A program made the translations under genes and the position numbers. A stretch of DNA of 64,000 nt, from assembly GCA_947090755.1 (NCBI GenBank), contig CAMUPF010000002.1:62001-126000 (forward strand), in the 5' to 3' direction. Positions 1-8,772 of this stretch are shown here, in pieces. The notes below the pieces were generated by a model. It did not search any database and had not been told where the DNA came from. It was given only the letters and a program-made list of their open reading frames with translations. This stretch comes from an uncultured Candidatus Melainabacteria bacterium (GTDB taxonomy: Bacteria; Cyanobacteriota; Vampirovibrionia; Gastranaerophilales; Gastranaerophilaceae). How positions within the stretch are numbered: position 1 is the first letter of the stretch; the number at the start of each line of letters is the position of its first letter.

Positions 1-3000
1 CTCGGCAGCGTTAACATAAAGGACAAGAAAAATCCGGATCTTAACCTTTCAATTTCAATGGACAAAACAAATGCACAGGAATTAATCCGACTTCTTCCGC
101 CTGAAAAAGACTTAATGCCGGAACTTAATTTCATCGCGCTCAAAAAACATTACTTCGACGGAAACGCACTTGCACACCTTGACGTCACCGGCAAAGCTGT
201 CAGACCGCTTCTTAACGGAAGTATTCTAATTACTGACGCGTACATGGTAAAACCGATTAAAAACGCCGGAAAAGCAACCATTAAACTCGTTTTCAAACGT
301 GACAAAATGACGCTTGAAACAAATGTTCCGACAGCCCCTAAAGAGCGCGTATGGGCAAACGGCGTTTTCGATCTTTATGATGAAAAAAGATGTACTTTAA
401 ACGTAAAATCCACCCCGAATATTGACCTTGAAACCGCACAAACAGTCCTCAACCCGTTACAGGAAATAATTAAAATCGATTTTGGCCCCGTTCCTTTGAT
501 GAAAATCCTCGGCACAGGAAATATTGACATAAATGTAAACGGAAATGTCGCGGACCCGCATATTACCGGAGCGTTTAAATTCAAAAACGCCAAGGTTTCG
601 TTTAACGATATGCCAAATTTAGTAATAAAAAACGGAGCCGGAGAACTTACCTTCAACGACACAGATACTTTATTCAAAACCACCTCCGCAACGCTTAATT
701 CTAATCCTGTAAGCGTTACCGGCACCTGCACTCTTCAAGGCGTTTTCAATTTCTTTGCAAACACTAAGAACCAAAATCTGACCAAACTTCTGGCTGATAT
801 CAAAGGCAACACTCTTCTTGCCGATTTGAACAACTACTTTGAGCAGATTGAAAATATCAAGGGAATAGGGGATTTAGACCTGAATATCTTCGGAACAATA
901 AAAGATATTAATGAAATCGAATTTAACAAAAACATTTTTTCAAAAGGCAAAATCGGCCTGAACGCTGTAACAATTAAGCCAAAAGGCGTTCCGCAGGCTA
1001 TTTCCAACATTTTTGGCAATATTGAAATTGACAACAAAGACCTTCTCATGAATCTTTATGCGCTAATAAACATGTCAAAAATTACAATTGAAGGGAAAAT
1101 CAAAGACACAGACGCTAATCTTCTTGTAAAAACAAAAGATTTCAGACTCATCGACGGGATTTCAACACTTCCGATAGATTTGCAGAAAACTATTCTAACC
1201 CTTATAAAATCTAACGAAATTATGAACCTTATTCCGGCGATAAACACTAACTTTACCGCCAAATACAAGGGCCCGATTGAAAATATTCAGCCGCAAAATC
1301 TTGAAGTTTACGGAACCGTTCTATCAGACAACCCTGCGTTCAAAAAATCTAATTACGAACTTACAAACGGCACGCTTAAATTCAGCCCGATAAAAATTAA
1401 GACAAAAGACCTTCAACTGGACACAAACGCAACAGTTTCAAACATTTTAACAGATAAACAGTCCCTTTCCGGCGCTCTGGTGCTTAAAGATTTCGACCTT
1501 AATCTTATCAATATAAACACGCTTAAAAATATTCCCGAACTAAAATCGCTCACTTCAACGCTTGAAAATCTGAGCGGAAAAATAAATATTAACGCGGTAA
1601 CACAAAGCAACAATACTACCGCTAACTGCACATTACAGGGAATAAAAATTCAGGAAAACCACCGGACCCACGAAATCCTAAGCGGAAAACTAAGAATTCG
1701 TAACGACCAGCTTTTAACTGACGGTATAAACGCCAGATTCTTTGACATGCCGGTACTTCTAAACGGCAGAATTTCGCTGGTTGACAAGAAACTCCCGTCT
1801 TATCATTTCTGGCTTAACACAAAGCCAAATCAGGAATTCGTCAACAGCTGCTTCAACAAAAATGCGCTCTATCCGATAAAAATCAAAGGCGATATAAAAA
1901 TGGATGCCGAAATTTCAGGCACCGCACAGAATACCAATATAAAATCCGACCTCCTTCTAAACAAGGACTCTTCGATTTACTACATGGGCGCAACACTGGG
2001 TGACAACGCAAATGCCGTAAAACTTACCTCAAACCTGACACTTCATGGCAGCGAACTAAAAATCAACAACTTTAACTATGATAAACTTGTTCTTTCTCTG
2101 GACAAAAACGAAAATATCGTGCCATTGTTGAATATTTCGGGCGGAATGGCATACTCTACGGATAACCTTATCAAATTTAACAACCTGAAAATCAAATCTA
2201 AAATGCCGGTTGACGCAAAAATCTTCAACATAATCTTCCGCAAGCCGTTCATGAAAGAAGGTGTATTCACCTCCGACCTGACGCTCAACGGTAACTCAGT
2301 TAAACCGCAGGTTCTTGGTAAACTTAACGTTATGGACATAAATATTCCGCTTTTTGAAACCAATATTAATAACATAAATTTTGACTTCACCCCTAAAGCT
2401 ATTAATATCCTTTCTAAAGGCGACCTTGTGACGAACAAAATCCAACTTGCAGCGGCGCTTAAAAACGACCTTTCACTCCCGCTTCAGGTCGATAATATGA
2501 ATATCCATGTGGCACAGCTTGACGTCAACAAAATCCTTGACAAAATTAAGCATATCGAAGAATCTAATTTCAAAATGCATTCAACTTCAAGCGTTATACA
2601 ACCGTTAGATTACACAAACTTTATCGTTAATAATGCCAAAATATCCGCCGATAAAATACTTATCGACAAAATTATCGCGGATAATTACATCAGTACTCTT
2701 GAAATCGGACGCGATAAAATTCTGAAACTCAAAAACTTTAACTTTGACCTTGCAGAAGGAACCGTAACCGGTAACATTACACACAATTACAGCAATGATA
2801 AGCTTTACCTTGACCTAACACTGAATAAAGCAAACGCTGCCCAAATGGCTGAAACCTTATTCAAAATCAAAGGCCAGTTATACGGTCTTGCAAACGGAAA
2901 AATTTCAATTTCCTGCGACGCTAAAAATGACAAAACCTGCCTTGCAACCTTAAGCGGTAACGGCAACTTTGAAATTCAGGACGGTAAAATGCCAAAACTT

Positions 3001-3486
3001 GGTTCGCTGGAATACCTTCTTAAAGCCGGCAACCTTATCAGTAACGGGCTTACCGGCCTTACTATCAACGGACTTATTGACCTGTTATCACCGCTTAAAT
3101 CCGGCGAATTCAAAACAATTTCCGGCGATTTTACAATGAAAGACGGCGTTGCGGATGAAATAAATATTTATTCCAGCGGCAAAGACCTCAACCTTTACAT
3201 CAACGGTAAATATAATCTGAGCAGTGCCGTGGCCGATTTTACGATTTTCGGAAGCCTTTCAAAAGACGTAACGACCGTGATTAATAAAGTCAAAAACCTT
3301 TCCCTAAACACACTTTTAAAAACCATTCCGGGTGTTAAAAAAGACAGTAACAGTGAATTCGCTACTGAAATCGCAAAGATTCCAAACGCAAACGATATCA
3401 ATAACATTTATAAATTTTTCCGCGTAATCATTAACGGCGACATCAACGGCGAAAACTTTGTAAAATCATTTGAGTGGGTTGAATAA
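1..3486 (+). CDS. TamB/AsmA-like envelope protein, 5' end missing
   Basis: The frame is open from base 1, so the gene starts outside the window; at least 1161 residues are visible, and the ATG at 58 is only an internal Met. The protein is a long run of short beta-rich repeats of alternating polar and hydrophobic residues, with many Asn/Lys/Asp turns. The last ~180 residues look like the AsmA-like C-terminal domain, with a GNGNFEIQDGKMPKL stretch, then DFTMKDGVADEINIYSSG and a Gly/Asp beta hairpin. Family members (AsmA, TamB, YhdP) are periplasmic bridge proteins involved in lipid transport or outer-membrane assembly. That role here is inferred from architecture. No terminator is visible after the stop. 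Confidence 0.72.
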   Translation, partial: LGSVNIKDKKNPDLNLSISMDKTNAQELIRLLPPEKDLMPELNFIALKKHYFDGNALAHLDVTGKAVRPLLNGSILITDAYMVKPIKNAGKATIKLVFKRDKMTLETNVPTAPKERVWANGVFDLYDEKRCTLNVKSTPNIDLETAQTVLNPLQEIIKIDFGPVPLMKILGTGNIDINVNGNVADPHITGAFKFKNAKVSFNDMPNLVIKNGAGELTFNDTDTLFKTTSATLNSNPVSVTGTCTLQGVFNFFANTKNQNLTKLLADIKGNTLLADLNNYFEQIENIKGIGDLDLNIFGTIKDINEIEFNKNIFSKGKIGLNAVTIKPKGVPQAISNIFGNIEIDNKDLLMNLYALINMSKITIEGKIKDTDANLLVKTKDFRLIDGISTLPIDLQKTILTLIKSNEIMNLIPAINTNFTAKYKGPIENIQPQNLEVYGTVLSDNPAFKKSNYELTNGTLKFSPIKIKTKDLQLDTNATVSNILTDKQSLSGALVLKDFDLNLININTLKNIPELKSLTSTLENLSGKININAVTQSNNTTANCTLQGIKIQENHRTHEILSGKLRIRNDQLLTDGINARFFDMPVLLNGRISLVDKKLPSYHFWLNTKPNQEFVNSCFNKNALYPIKIKGDIKMDAEISGTAQNTNIKSDLLLNKDSSIYYMGATLGDNANAVKLTSNLTLHGSELKINNFNYDKLVLSLDKNENIVPLLNISGGMAYSTDNLIKFNNLKIKSKMPVDAKIFNIIFRKPFMKEGVFTSDLTLNGNSVKPQVLGKLNVMDINIPLFETNINNINFDFTPKAINILSKGDLVTNKIQLAAALKNDLSLPLQVDNMNIHVAQLDVNKILDKIKHIEESNFKMHSTSSVIQPLDYTNFIVNNAKISADKILIDKIIADNYISTLEIGRDKILKLKNFNFDLAEGTVTGNITHNYSNDKLYLDLTLNKANAAQMAETLFKIKGQLYGLANGKISISCDAKNDKTCLATLSGNGNFEIQDGKMPKLGSLEYLLKAGNLISNGLTGLTINGLIDLLSPLKSGEFKTISGDFTMKDGVADEINIYSSGKDLNLYINGKYNLSSAVADFTIFGSLSKDVTTVINKVKNLSLNTLLKTIPGVKKDSNSEFATEIAKIPNANDINNIYKFFRVIINGDINGENFVKSFEWVE

Positions 3487-3568
3487 TTAAATTTGTAAAC
3501 TTTTCTTTACCTTATGGCAATTTATTTTTTTAGGTGTTTTATGTAGTTTAACAGAAGGTTATTTAGAC

Positions 3569-5089
3569 ATGATACATTCAATAAATCCATATAATTTCAG
3601 GGGGCAAAATACCCAGCAGCCAACGCAAAAGAAAAATACTAACGCAAGTATTTTCTACGTAAACGACCTGCACGGTAATATGGCGAATATGAGCCGTATT
3701 TACAACGCAAAACAAAGTTTTGACAAACAAAACCACGACGGTCAGGATGTTTTTGCTCTTGGCGCAGGCGATATTTCAGCAGGGGCCAATATTAAACTTC
3801 TAAAAATCTCTAACGCCTTCTTGAACGTTATGGGCGTTCTTGGCACTGCAATCGGCAACCACGAATTTGACGCAGAACCGGCACAAATCGCAGAAATAAA
3901 CAAAGGCGCAAGCTACAAAATTATGGGCGCTAACCTTGATATTAAAGGTTCCGACAATCCGCTCAACGGCAAAATCACAAAATCTTTTGTACACGAAATT
4001 AACGGGAACAAATATGGAATTATCGGACTTATCCCGCCGGATTTACACGAAAGAATCCGCGAAAACGAATCAAGAAAAACCATTATTCCTTATTCTAAAG
4101 AGGATTCCGTAAAAGCTGTTCAGGCAGAAGCTGACAAATTAAAAGCCGACGGAATCAACAAAATTATAGTTCTTTCACACTGCGGTCTTGAGTTTGATAA
4201 AAATCTTGCTAAAAACACCTCCGGCGTTGACGTAATCCTTGGTGCTCACACTCACGAATTGATTAAAGACATCAAAAATAACGAAAACTTATTCACTTCA
4301 AAAACCGGTGAACCGGTAATCATTACACAAGCCGGCAAAGACGGCGAGCAATTCGGCATTTTAAACCTTGAATTTGACGAAAACGGAATTATCCAAAAAG
4401 CACAAAATAATGTTCAAAAATCTAACCAGTTCAAACGCAACCCTATTTTGGAAAAAATCTTCGACGGAATAATCGGCAAAGCAACAGAAGTCGGTTACGT
4501 AGAAAAATCAGCACCGGCACCGGAACACAGACTTGTTGACCCGAACCCGCACGCGTTCTTCATTATGGACGCCTGCCGTGAAGAGTTCGACACAGACCTA
4601 GCCCTCATTAACGCCGGCAATATCCGCGGCCACTTTGATGAAGGCAAACTTACAGAACGAAAAGTTTTTGAAGTAGTTCCGTTAAAAAACCGTATGGTTA
4701 AAATGAAACTTACTGAAGAAGAAGTCGTTAACGCACTCAAAAACGGTGCAAAATCACTGATTAATCCGGGCTTTAAGCCAAGTATCGTAATGCCGTCAGG
4801 CCTTGAATACACAATGAACCGAAAAGGCGAAGTTCTTAACGCAACATTCATCGACAAACAAGGCGGCAAACACGAAATCGACGTAAACAATCCTGACCCG
4901 AATAAAACTTATACAGTTGCAACCGACGATTTCTTTGCAAGCGGCGGCGATAAACTTATTCCAAACAAAATCGATGAAGTAGACGAAAAATTCGAATTTG
5001 ACAAAGATAAACTAACCTGCGATAACATCAAACGCCACGGCAAACCTGTCGTAATCGAGGACGACGGCAGAATTCAAATAGTAGATTAA
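3569..5089 (+). CDS. 5'-nucleotidase / 2',3'-cyclic phosphodiesterase family protein (UshA-like)
   Basis: 506 residues in two domains. The N-terminal metallophosphatase domain has DLHG (D33, H35), GAGD (D68), GNHEFD (N97-H98), a SHCG motif near residue 200 and GAHTHE near 226, which is the full set of dinuclear metal ligands. The C-terminal 5'-nucleotidase domain (about 300-480) has INAGNIRG and DDFFASGGD, which stack and bind the nucleoside base. Family enzymes hydrolyse nucleotides, usually in the periplasm, but no signal peptide is visible: the start is MIHSINPYNFRGQN. An AGAAGG ribosome binding site precedes the ATG. It is cytoplasmic or exported by another route; substrate not predictable. 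Confidence 0.88.
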   Translation: MIHSINPYNFRGQNTQQPTQKKNTNASIFYVNDLHGNMANMSRIYNAKQSFDKQNHDGQDVFALGAGDISAGANIKLLKISNAFLNVMGVLGTAIGNHEFDAEPAQIAEINKGASYKIMGANLDIKGSDNPLNGKITKSFVHEINGNKYGIIGLIPPDLHERIRENESRKTIIPYSKEDSVKAVQAEADKLKADGINKIIVLSHCGLEFDKNLAKNTSGVDVILGAHTHELIKDIKNNENLFTSKTGEPVIITQAGKDGEQFGILNLEFDENGIIQKAQNNVQKSNQFKRNPILEKIFDGIIGKATEVGYVEKSAPAPEHRLVDPNPHAFFIMDACREEFDTDLALINAGNIRGHFDEGKLTERKVFEVVPLKNRMVKMKLTEEEVVNALKNGAKSLINPGFKPSIVMPSGLEYTMNRKGEVLNATFIDKQGGKHEIDVNNPDPNKTYTVATDDFFASGGDKLIPNKIDEVDEKFEFDKDKLTCDNIKRHGKPVVIEDDGRIQIVD

Positions 5090-5113
5090 AAAAGCGCCCA
5101 TCGGGCGCTTTTT
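5088..5113. terminator. Bidirectional intrinsic terminator
   Basis: A-run, then GCGCCC-ATC-GGGCGC stem-loop and T-run. It lies between the convergent nucleotidase gene and the minus-strand pilin gene, so it can end transcripts from both sides. Confidence 0.85.
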
Positions 5114-6140
5114 AACGTTTAACACATCTTATAGAATGATAATACGAGGCGGCAGCCGGATATCTTGACCCTGCGTCAAAATTCTGCCCCCAATGCGAAC
5201 TAAGATTTATTTTAGAACTTGATAAAAGTCCGCTTGTAATATTACCGATGAACTCACGGTTGTAAAACATCGCACTCAACTCATCCCTATTTGGCAAACG
5301 ACTTTCAGCATCCTGCTGTGTACAAAGTTTGCTTGCGCCCTCCGGTTGTGACATACTTGAGGTATTTCGGTTTAATGGCATTGGTGCGACAATCACAGGG
5401 TCAGTAGGATAAAGCGCCGTAATGAACCCAATATCTTTACCGACGGTATTAGGGCCTTTATTACCGTTCAAATCATAAATAAAATTCACACACATTTTAG
5501 GTTGCGAGTAATGCCAGCCAGTTTCCCCCATATCCGGCTGACAAGAAGGGTTATAGTATACCGCTATAGATTCCCCGTTCGCAGTTTCAAAAGCTGCGGC
5601 TTTTGTATCAATATCTTTTTGAGGGTTGATAATAGTTTCGTCATAAGCACTTGTAAACATCGGGTTCATTTCACTAAGTTTCATAGGCCAAACACGTGTA
5701 CTTCCTGCGATATTTGTATACGAAGACGGAATTCCACAGTCAGGAAGGTGTTCATTGTCACAAATATTGTTAATTTTAAGAACTTTAGAAAGGCCTTCTG
5801 TTACAAAGGTTTCAGTGGCCGTGTCAACGGCGGAAGCAGAATCTGTTGCGGCTGTGAACGTTCCGTAACCGTTGAGCGCCGGCATTAGTGCGATTGCTTG
5901 TGAAAACCGCGCATAAAGCGCTTTTCTCTGCGTGTTCCAAGTGCGTTCGTTAATGTTACCTGTCAGCGACGGCAAAGTTATCGCCGCAACAACACCAATT
6001 ATTGTCAATGACAATAAAATCTCTGCCATCGTGAATGCTCGGAACGCCGGCACTCCGCCCTTCGCGTTAATTTTCACGTCGTCCGCAAGCACGGAACGCA
6101 TATATGGCACCGGCTCAGCCGGCCCCCCCCCCCCCTGCAT
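5112..6140 (-). CDS. Prepilin-like protein with lectin-like C-terminus, phase-variable copy 1
   Basis: The mature part begins at FTMAEILLSLTIIG, a type IV pilin / type II pseudopilin N-terminus with Glu at +5 and a hydrophobic helix. Prepilin peptidase would cleave A|F, so Ala replaces the usual Gly at -1. The C-terminus (SRLPNRDEL ... RYPAA ... IRCVKR) resembles DUF1566-type lectin-like folds, so it may be an adhesive pilin. The ATG at 6140 lacks a ribosome binding site. A better start is the ATG at 6165, with GTGAGGAT just upstream, encoding MKKASVLTYA before a 13-G tract, but that frame stops at a TGA just past the tract. One G fewer, or two more, would join start and pilin. A paralogue lies at 18797-19744 on the same strand. 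Confidence 0.82.
   Translation of the reverse strand: MQGGGGPAEPVPYMRSVLADDVKINAKGGVPAFRAFTMAEILLSLTIIGVVAAITLPSLTGNINERTWNTQRKALYARFSQAIALMPALNGYGTFTAATDSASAVDTATETFVTEGLSKVLKINNICDNEHLPDCGIPSSYTNIAGSTRVWPMKLSEMNPMFTSAYDETIINPQKDIDTKAAAFETANGESIAVYYNPSCQPDMGETGWHYSQPKMCVNFIYDLNGNKGPNTVGKDIGFITALYPTDPVIVAPMPLNRNTSSMSQPEGASKLCTQQDAESRLPNRDELSAMFYNREFIGNITSGLLSSSKINLSSHWGQNFDAGSRYPAAASYYHSIRCVKR
6123..6135 (-). repeat. Poly-G tract (13) inside the prepilin leader
   Basis: Thirteen consecutive C on the + strand (G on the coding strand). The tract lies between the SD-preceded ATG at 6165 and the pilin frame, which are 25 nt apart modulo frame, so the present length puts them out of frame by +1. 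Such homopolymers are typical contingency-locus slippage sites. Sequencing or assembly error in the tract length cannot be excluded. Confidence 0.85.
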
Positions 6141-6224
6141 AAGTTAATACACTAGCTTTTTTCATATAATCCTCACTTTCTGTATACATTAATTATGCAG
6201 CATGTTTCAACATTAGTCAAGGGG

Positions 6225-6923
6225 CTAAATATTCAACTTATAGCCGCCGCCGTAGATGGTTTCGATGTACTTTTTGCCTTCCGAAATCTTGTCAAGTTTC
6301 GCTCTTAAATGACGGATGTGAACACGAATCGTTTCAACATCATCATCCGGTGCGTAACCCCAGATTTCTTTCAAGAGCTGTGCAGACGAAACCATTGCAC
6401 CGTGGTGCTGAAATAACAAATTAAACACATCAAACTCAATCGGTGTTAACTTCGCGACTTTACCGTTAATCTCAACGCTATAAGTTTCCGGCATTAAAGT
6501 GATTTCGCCAACCGTTAGCAATTCACGGGTCGCAGCGGATTTTGGAATCTGCGCGGTGCGTTTCAAAAGAGCACGAACACGAACAAGAAGTTCTTCCATT
6601 TCAAAAGGCTTCACAAGGTAATCATCAACTCCGATATCAAACCCTTTAACCTTATCGTTAAGCTGTGACAGCGCAGTAAGCATTAAAATCGGAACCTCTG
6701 CGGTTTCCGGATTTTTACGGATTCTCTGCGCAACAGTAAACCCGTCAACTTCCGGCATCATAACGTCAAGCACAACAAGGCATGGGCACTCCTGCTTTGC
6801 AAGCGCAAACCCTTTCACTCCGTCAAACGCCTGTATAACCTTATAACCGGCAAGTTCTAAGTTAACCTTAATCAACTCATTTATAGCCAAATCGTCATCT
6901 ATCACCAAAATTTTATTATTCAT
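6225..6923 (-). CDS. OmpR/PhoB-family response regulator, RpaB-like
   Basis: 232 residues. The receiver domain (1-120) has the acidic pocket IDDD at 8-10, phospho-acceptor D53 (VLDVMMP), T83 and K105. The C-terminal winged helix (about 135-230) ends in RVHIRHLRAKLD and YGGGYKL, typical of OmpR-class DNA-binding domains. The overall pattern resembles cyanobacterial RpaB. No partner kinase gene is adjacent. No Shine-Dalgarno sequence precedes the ATG; instead TAAAAT (6935-6930) sits 6 nt upstream, which could give a leaderless mRNA. Target genes cannot be read from the sequence. Confidence 0.92.
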   Translation of the reverse strand: MNNKILVIDDDLAINELIKVNLELAGYKVIQAFDGVKGFALAKQECPCLVVLDVMMPEVDGFTVAQRIRKNPETAEVPILMLTALSQLNDKVKGFDIGVDDYLVKPFEMEELLVRVRALLKRTAQIPKSAATRELLTVGEITLMPETYSVEINGKVAKLTPIEFDVFNLLFQHHGAMVSSAQLLKEIWGYAPDDDVETIRVHIRHLRAKLDKISEGKKYIETIYGGGYKLNI

Positions 6924-7069
6924 ATCCGAATTTTAAACCCAACAAGGCTATTTTTAAAGCCTATTTTTAACAATTCTTAATAAACCTGTCTTCTAAAAAG
7001 CCCGTCAATCCGCCACTTTCAGCCTTCTTAAAAAATTTTTACAAAAATATTATTTTTAGCGTGTAAAAA

Positions 7070-7098
7070 TTACATTTTTTAGATTTTTATAGTAATAT
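7070..7098 (+). promoter_or_regulatory. Probable sigma70-type promoter of speD
   Basis: TTACAT (7070-7075), 17-nt spacer, TAATAT (7093-7098), followed by a leader of about 55 nt to the speD ribosome binding site. The -35 box is imperfect. Confidence 0.45.
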
Positions 7099-7161
7099 AT
7101 TAGAGCGTGAAAAATTATCCGCACTGTGTAGTATAAAACATTTTTATAGGAGGCTCATGAA

Positions 7162-7617
7162 TTGGACGTAAGACAACCATTACAAGCGTTTGAACAAGAC
7201 GGTGTTGAAGAAGTAAACTTAGGACAACACGTACTGGCAGAATTTTTTGAATGTGACCCTAACATTTTAAATAGCATTGACAAAGTAGAAAAATATATGG
7301 TAGACGCAGCACTTGAGTGCGGAGCGACTATTGTACAAAAGTGTTTTCATATGTTTAACCCGTACGGCGTATCGGGTGTTGTAATTATTTCGGAAAGCCA
7401 TTTAGCAATTCACACCTGGCCGGAACTTGGTTATGCGGCCGTTGACTTGTTCACTTGCGGTGACAAATGCGATCCAAAAATTTCTTATGAGTTTTTGAAA
7501 AAGAAATTCCACTGCCAAAATGCAACGTTTACTGAATTAAAACGCGGTATTTTGAATAAAAACACAATGAAAGTTTCAGAAAAACCTTTCGAAATCGCTG
7601 AACAGATTTGTGGGTAG
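7162..7617 (+). CDS. speD: S-adenosylmethionine decarboxylase proenzyme
   Basis: 151 residues. Decarboxylates S-adenosylmethionine to supply aminopropyl groups for spermidine synthesis. The self-cleavage motif ISESHLAIHTWPE is intact: cleavage before S79 would create the pyruvoyl group, and H84 and C99 keep the +5 and +20 spacing of the small bacterial class. The start is TTG at 7162, 8 nt after a perfect AGGAGG (7148-7153). An ATG at 7157 is only 3 nt from the AGGAGG and opens a 4-codon frame overlapping the true start. No spermidine synthase gene is nearby. Ends at a strong bidirectional terminator. Confidence 0.93.
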   Translation: MDVRQPLQAFEQDGVEEVNLGQHVLAEFFECDPNILNSIDKVEKYMVDAALECGATIVQKCFHMFNPYGVSGVVIISESHLAIHTWPELGYAAVDLFTCGDKCDPKISYEFLKKKFHCQNATFTELKRGILNKNTMKVSEKPFEIAEQICG

Positions 7618-7631
7618 AGGGAAATATATTT

Positions 7632-7672
7632 AATAATAAAAGGGCTGTCTTTATGACAGCCCTTTTATTATT
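7632..7672. terminator. Bidirectional intrinsic terminator
   Basis: Perfect 18-bp inverted repeat containing GGGCTGTC-loop-GACAGCCC flanked by A/T tracts, between convergent speD and the glycosyltransferase gene. Confidence 0.9.
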
Positions 7673-7689
7673 GATATCAAATAATGGTT

Positions 7690-8685
7690 TCACAATAATT
7701 TTTTAGAATTAATCAAATTCAGAACATGCGCCGGTTTTATTGATTTCATACAAGGGGTGTGTTTTTGGCCTTCTTTTAACTTAGCACATTCTTTTTGCCA
7801 GCAATATTTACATTCAATCATAGGCTCAACGACGTAACCGTTTTGTCCATAAGGGCTCACATTTTCGGGGTTCGTTGACCCGTAAATACCAACAGTTTTC
7901 ACGCCAAGACCCGAAGCAATATGTAACGGGCCGGAATCTCCGGAGATAAACAGGTCACACAAAGAAAACAGAGCCATACTCTCTGCAATAGAAAGTTCAC
8001 CGGAAAGCAAAACTGCCCCGTCAATCTTATCAGCTATTGTTTTATGGTAATCTTTTTCATCAGGCGAGCCGGAAACCAATATTGTTCCGCCGTAAATTTG
8101 TTTTAAAAGATTTCCGAATTCTACCCAGTATTTGGCAGGCCAGGTTCTACCCTGACGGTTTTTATCAGTTTGGCCTCCCGGAGAAAAAACTATCAACGGG
8201 TGCGCGAAGTTAGATACACGGGATTTCATCTTTTCAAGTGCTGCGCTATCAAGACCAAGACGAAGATTTTTTGGTTGTTTTAGCTTCGGAAACGCTTTTT
8301 GAGCCGCAAGGAAAAACGCATAAACGACATGCTTATGGCCGCGCGGAACCTTACCGTATTTTTCTTTAGGGTTTGCAATAAATGTCATAAAGTTATTTCT
8401 AAATGCATTCGTAAGATTAAAAATAACATCATAGTGCTCGTGACGAAGCTTAAGCGCGATTTCAAGGTTATACGAAAAATCTTTTTTACGCTTATGGTCA
8501 AATTCAATAATTTTATCGATATCAGGATTATGTTGCAAAACGTGTACATATCTTGATTCACAGCAATAGTGAACCTCATAATGAGGATATTTGGCCTTAA
8601 TCGCCTGCGCAATAACCGTTGTATGCACAATATCACCCAGCGCACCAAATCTTAATATAAGTATTTTTTTAGTTTCATCAGCCAT
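7690..8685 (-). CDS. Glycosyltransferase family 9 (heptosyltransferase-like)
   Basis: 331 residues from MADETKK. Two Rossmann-like halves; the N-terminal LRFGALGDIVHTT is the GT9 acceptor-side motif, and the C-terminal SGDSGPLHIASGLGVKTVGIYG is the nucleotide-sugar binding motif of the WaaC/WaaF family. These enzymes add heptose to the LPS core, which fits kdsA in this window. A Cys cluster (CKYCWQKEC) near the end is unusual but seen in some GT9 proteins. The frame extends 17 residues further to 8736, but the ATG at 8685 is preferred: an extended -10 (TGTTATCAT, 8701-8693) lies 7 nt upstream, suggesting a leaderless message. Confidence 0.88.
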   Translation of the reverse strand: MADETKKILILRFGALGDIVHTTVIAQAIKAKYPHYEVHYCCESRYVHVLQHNPDIDKIIEFDHKRKKDFSYNLEIALKLRHEHYDVIFNLTNAFRNNFMTFIANPKEKYGKVPRGHKHVVYAFFLAAQKAFPKLKQPKNLRLGLDSAALEKMKSRVSNFAHPLIVFSPGGQTDKNRQGRTWPAKYWVEFGNLLKQIYGGTILVSGSPDEKDYHKTIADKIDGAVLLSGELSIAESMALFSLCDLFISGDSGPLHIASGLGVKTVGIYGSTNPENVSPYGQNGYVVEPMIECKYCWQKECAKLKEGQKHTPCMKSIKPAHVLNLINSKKLL

Positions 8686-8692
8686 AACATTT

Positions 8693-8701
8693 ATGATAAC
8701 A
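8693..8701 (-). promoter_or_regulatory. Extended -10 box 7 nt before the glycosyltransferase start
   Basis: TGT-TATCAT read on the minus strand; the gap to the ATG at 8685 is 7 nt, so transcription would begin at about the start codon. No clear -35 and no Shine-Dalgarno sequence. Confidence 0.4.
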
Positions 8702-8772
8702 TAAAAATTTTTCCATACCACTAGAATATATTTCAAATATAGTGTATAATAATACAGAATAAAGGAACCGGA

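Noticed and set aside
375-731. Minus-strand frames inside large genes (for example 375-731, 2076-2438, 22443-23003)
   Set aside because: They are shadows of well-supported genes on the other strand, without ribosome binding sites or motifs.
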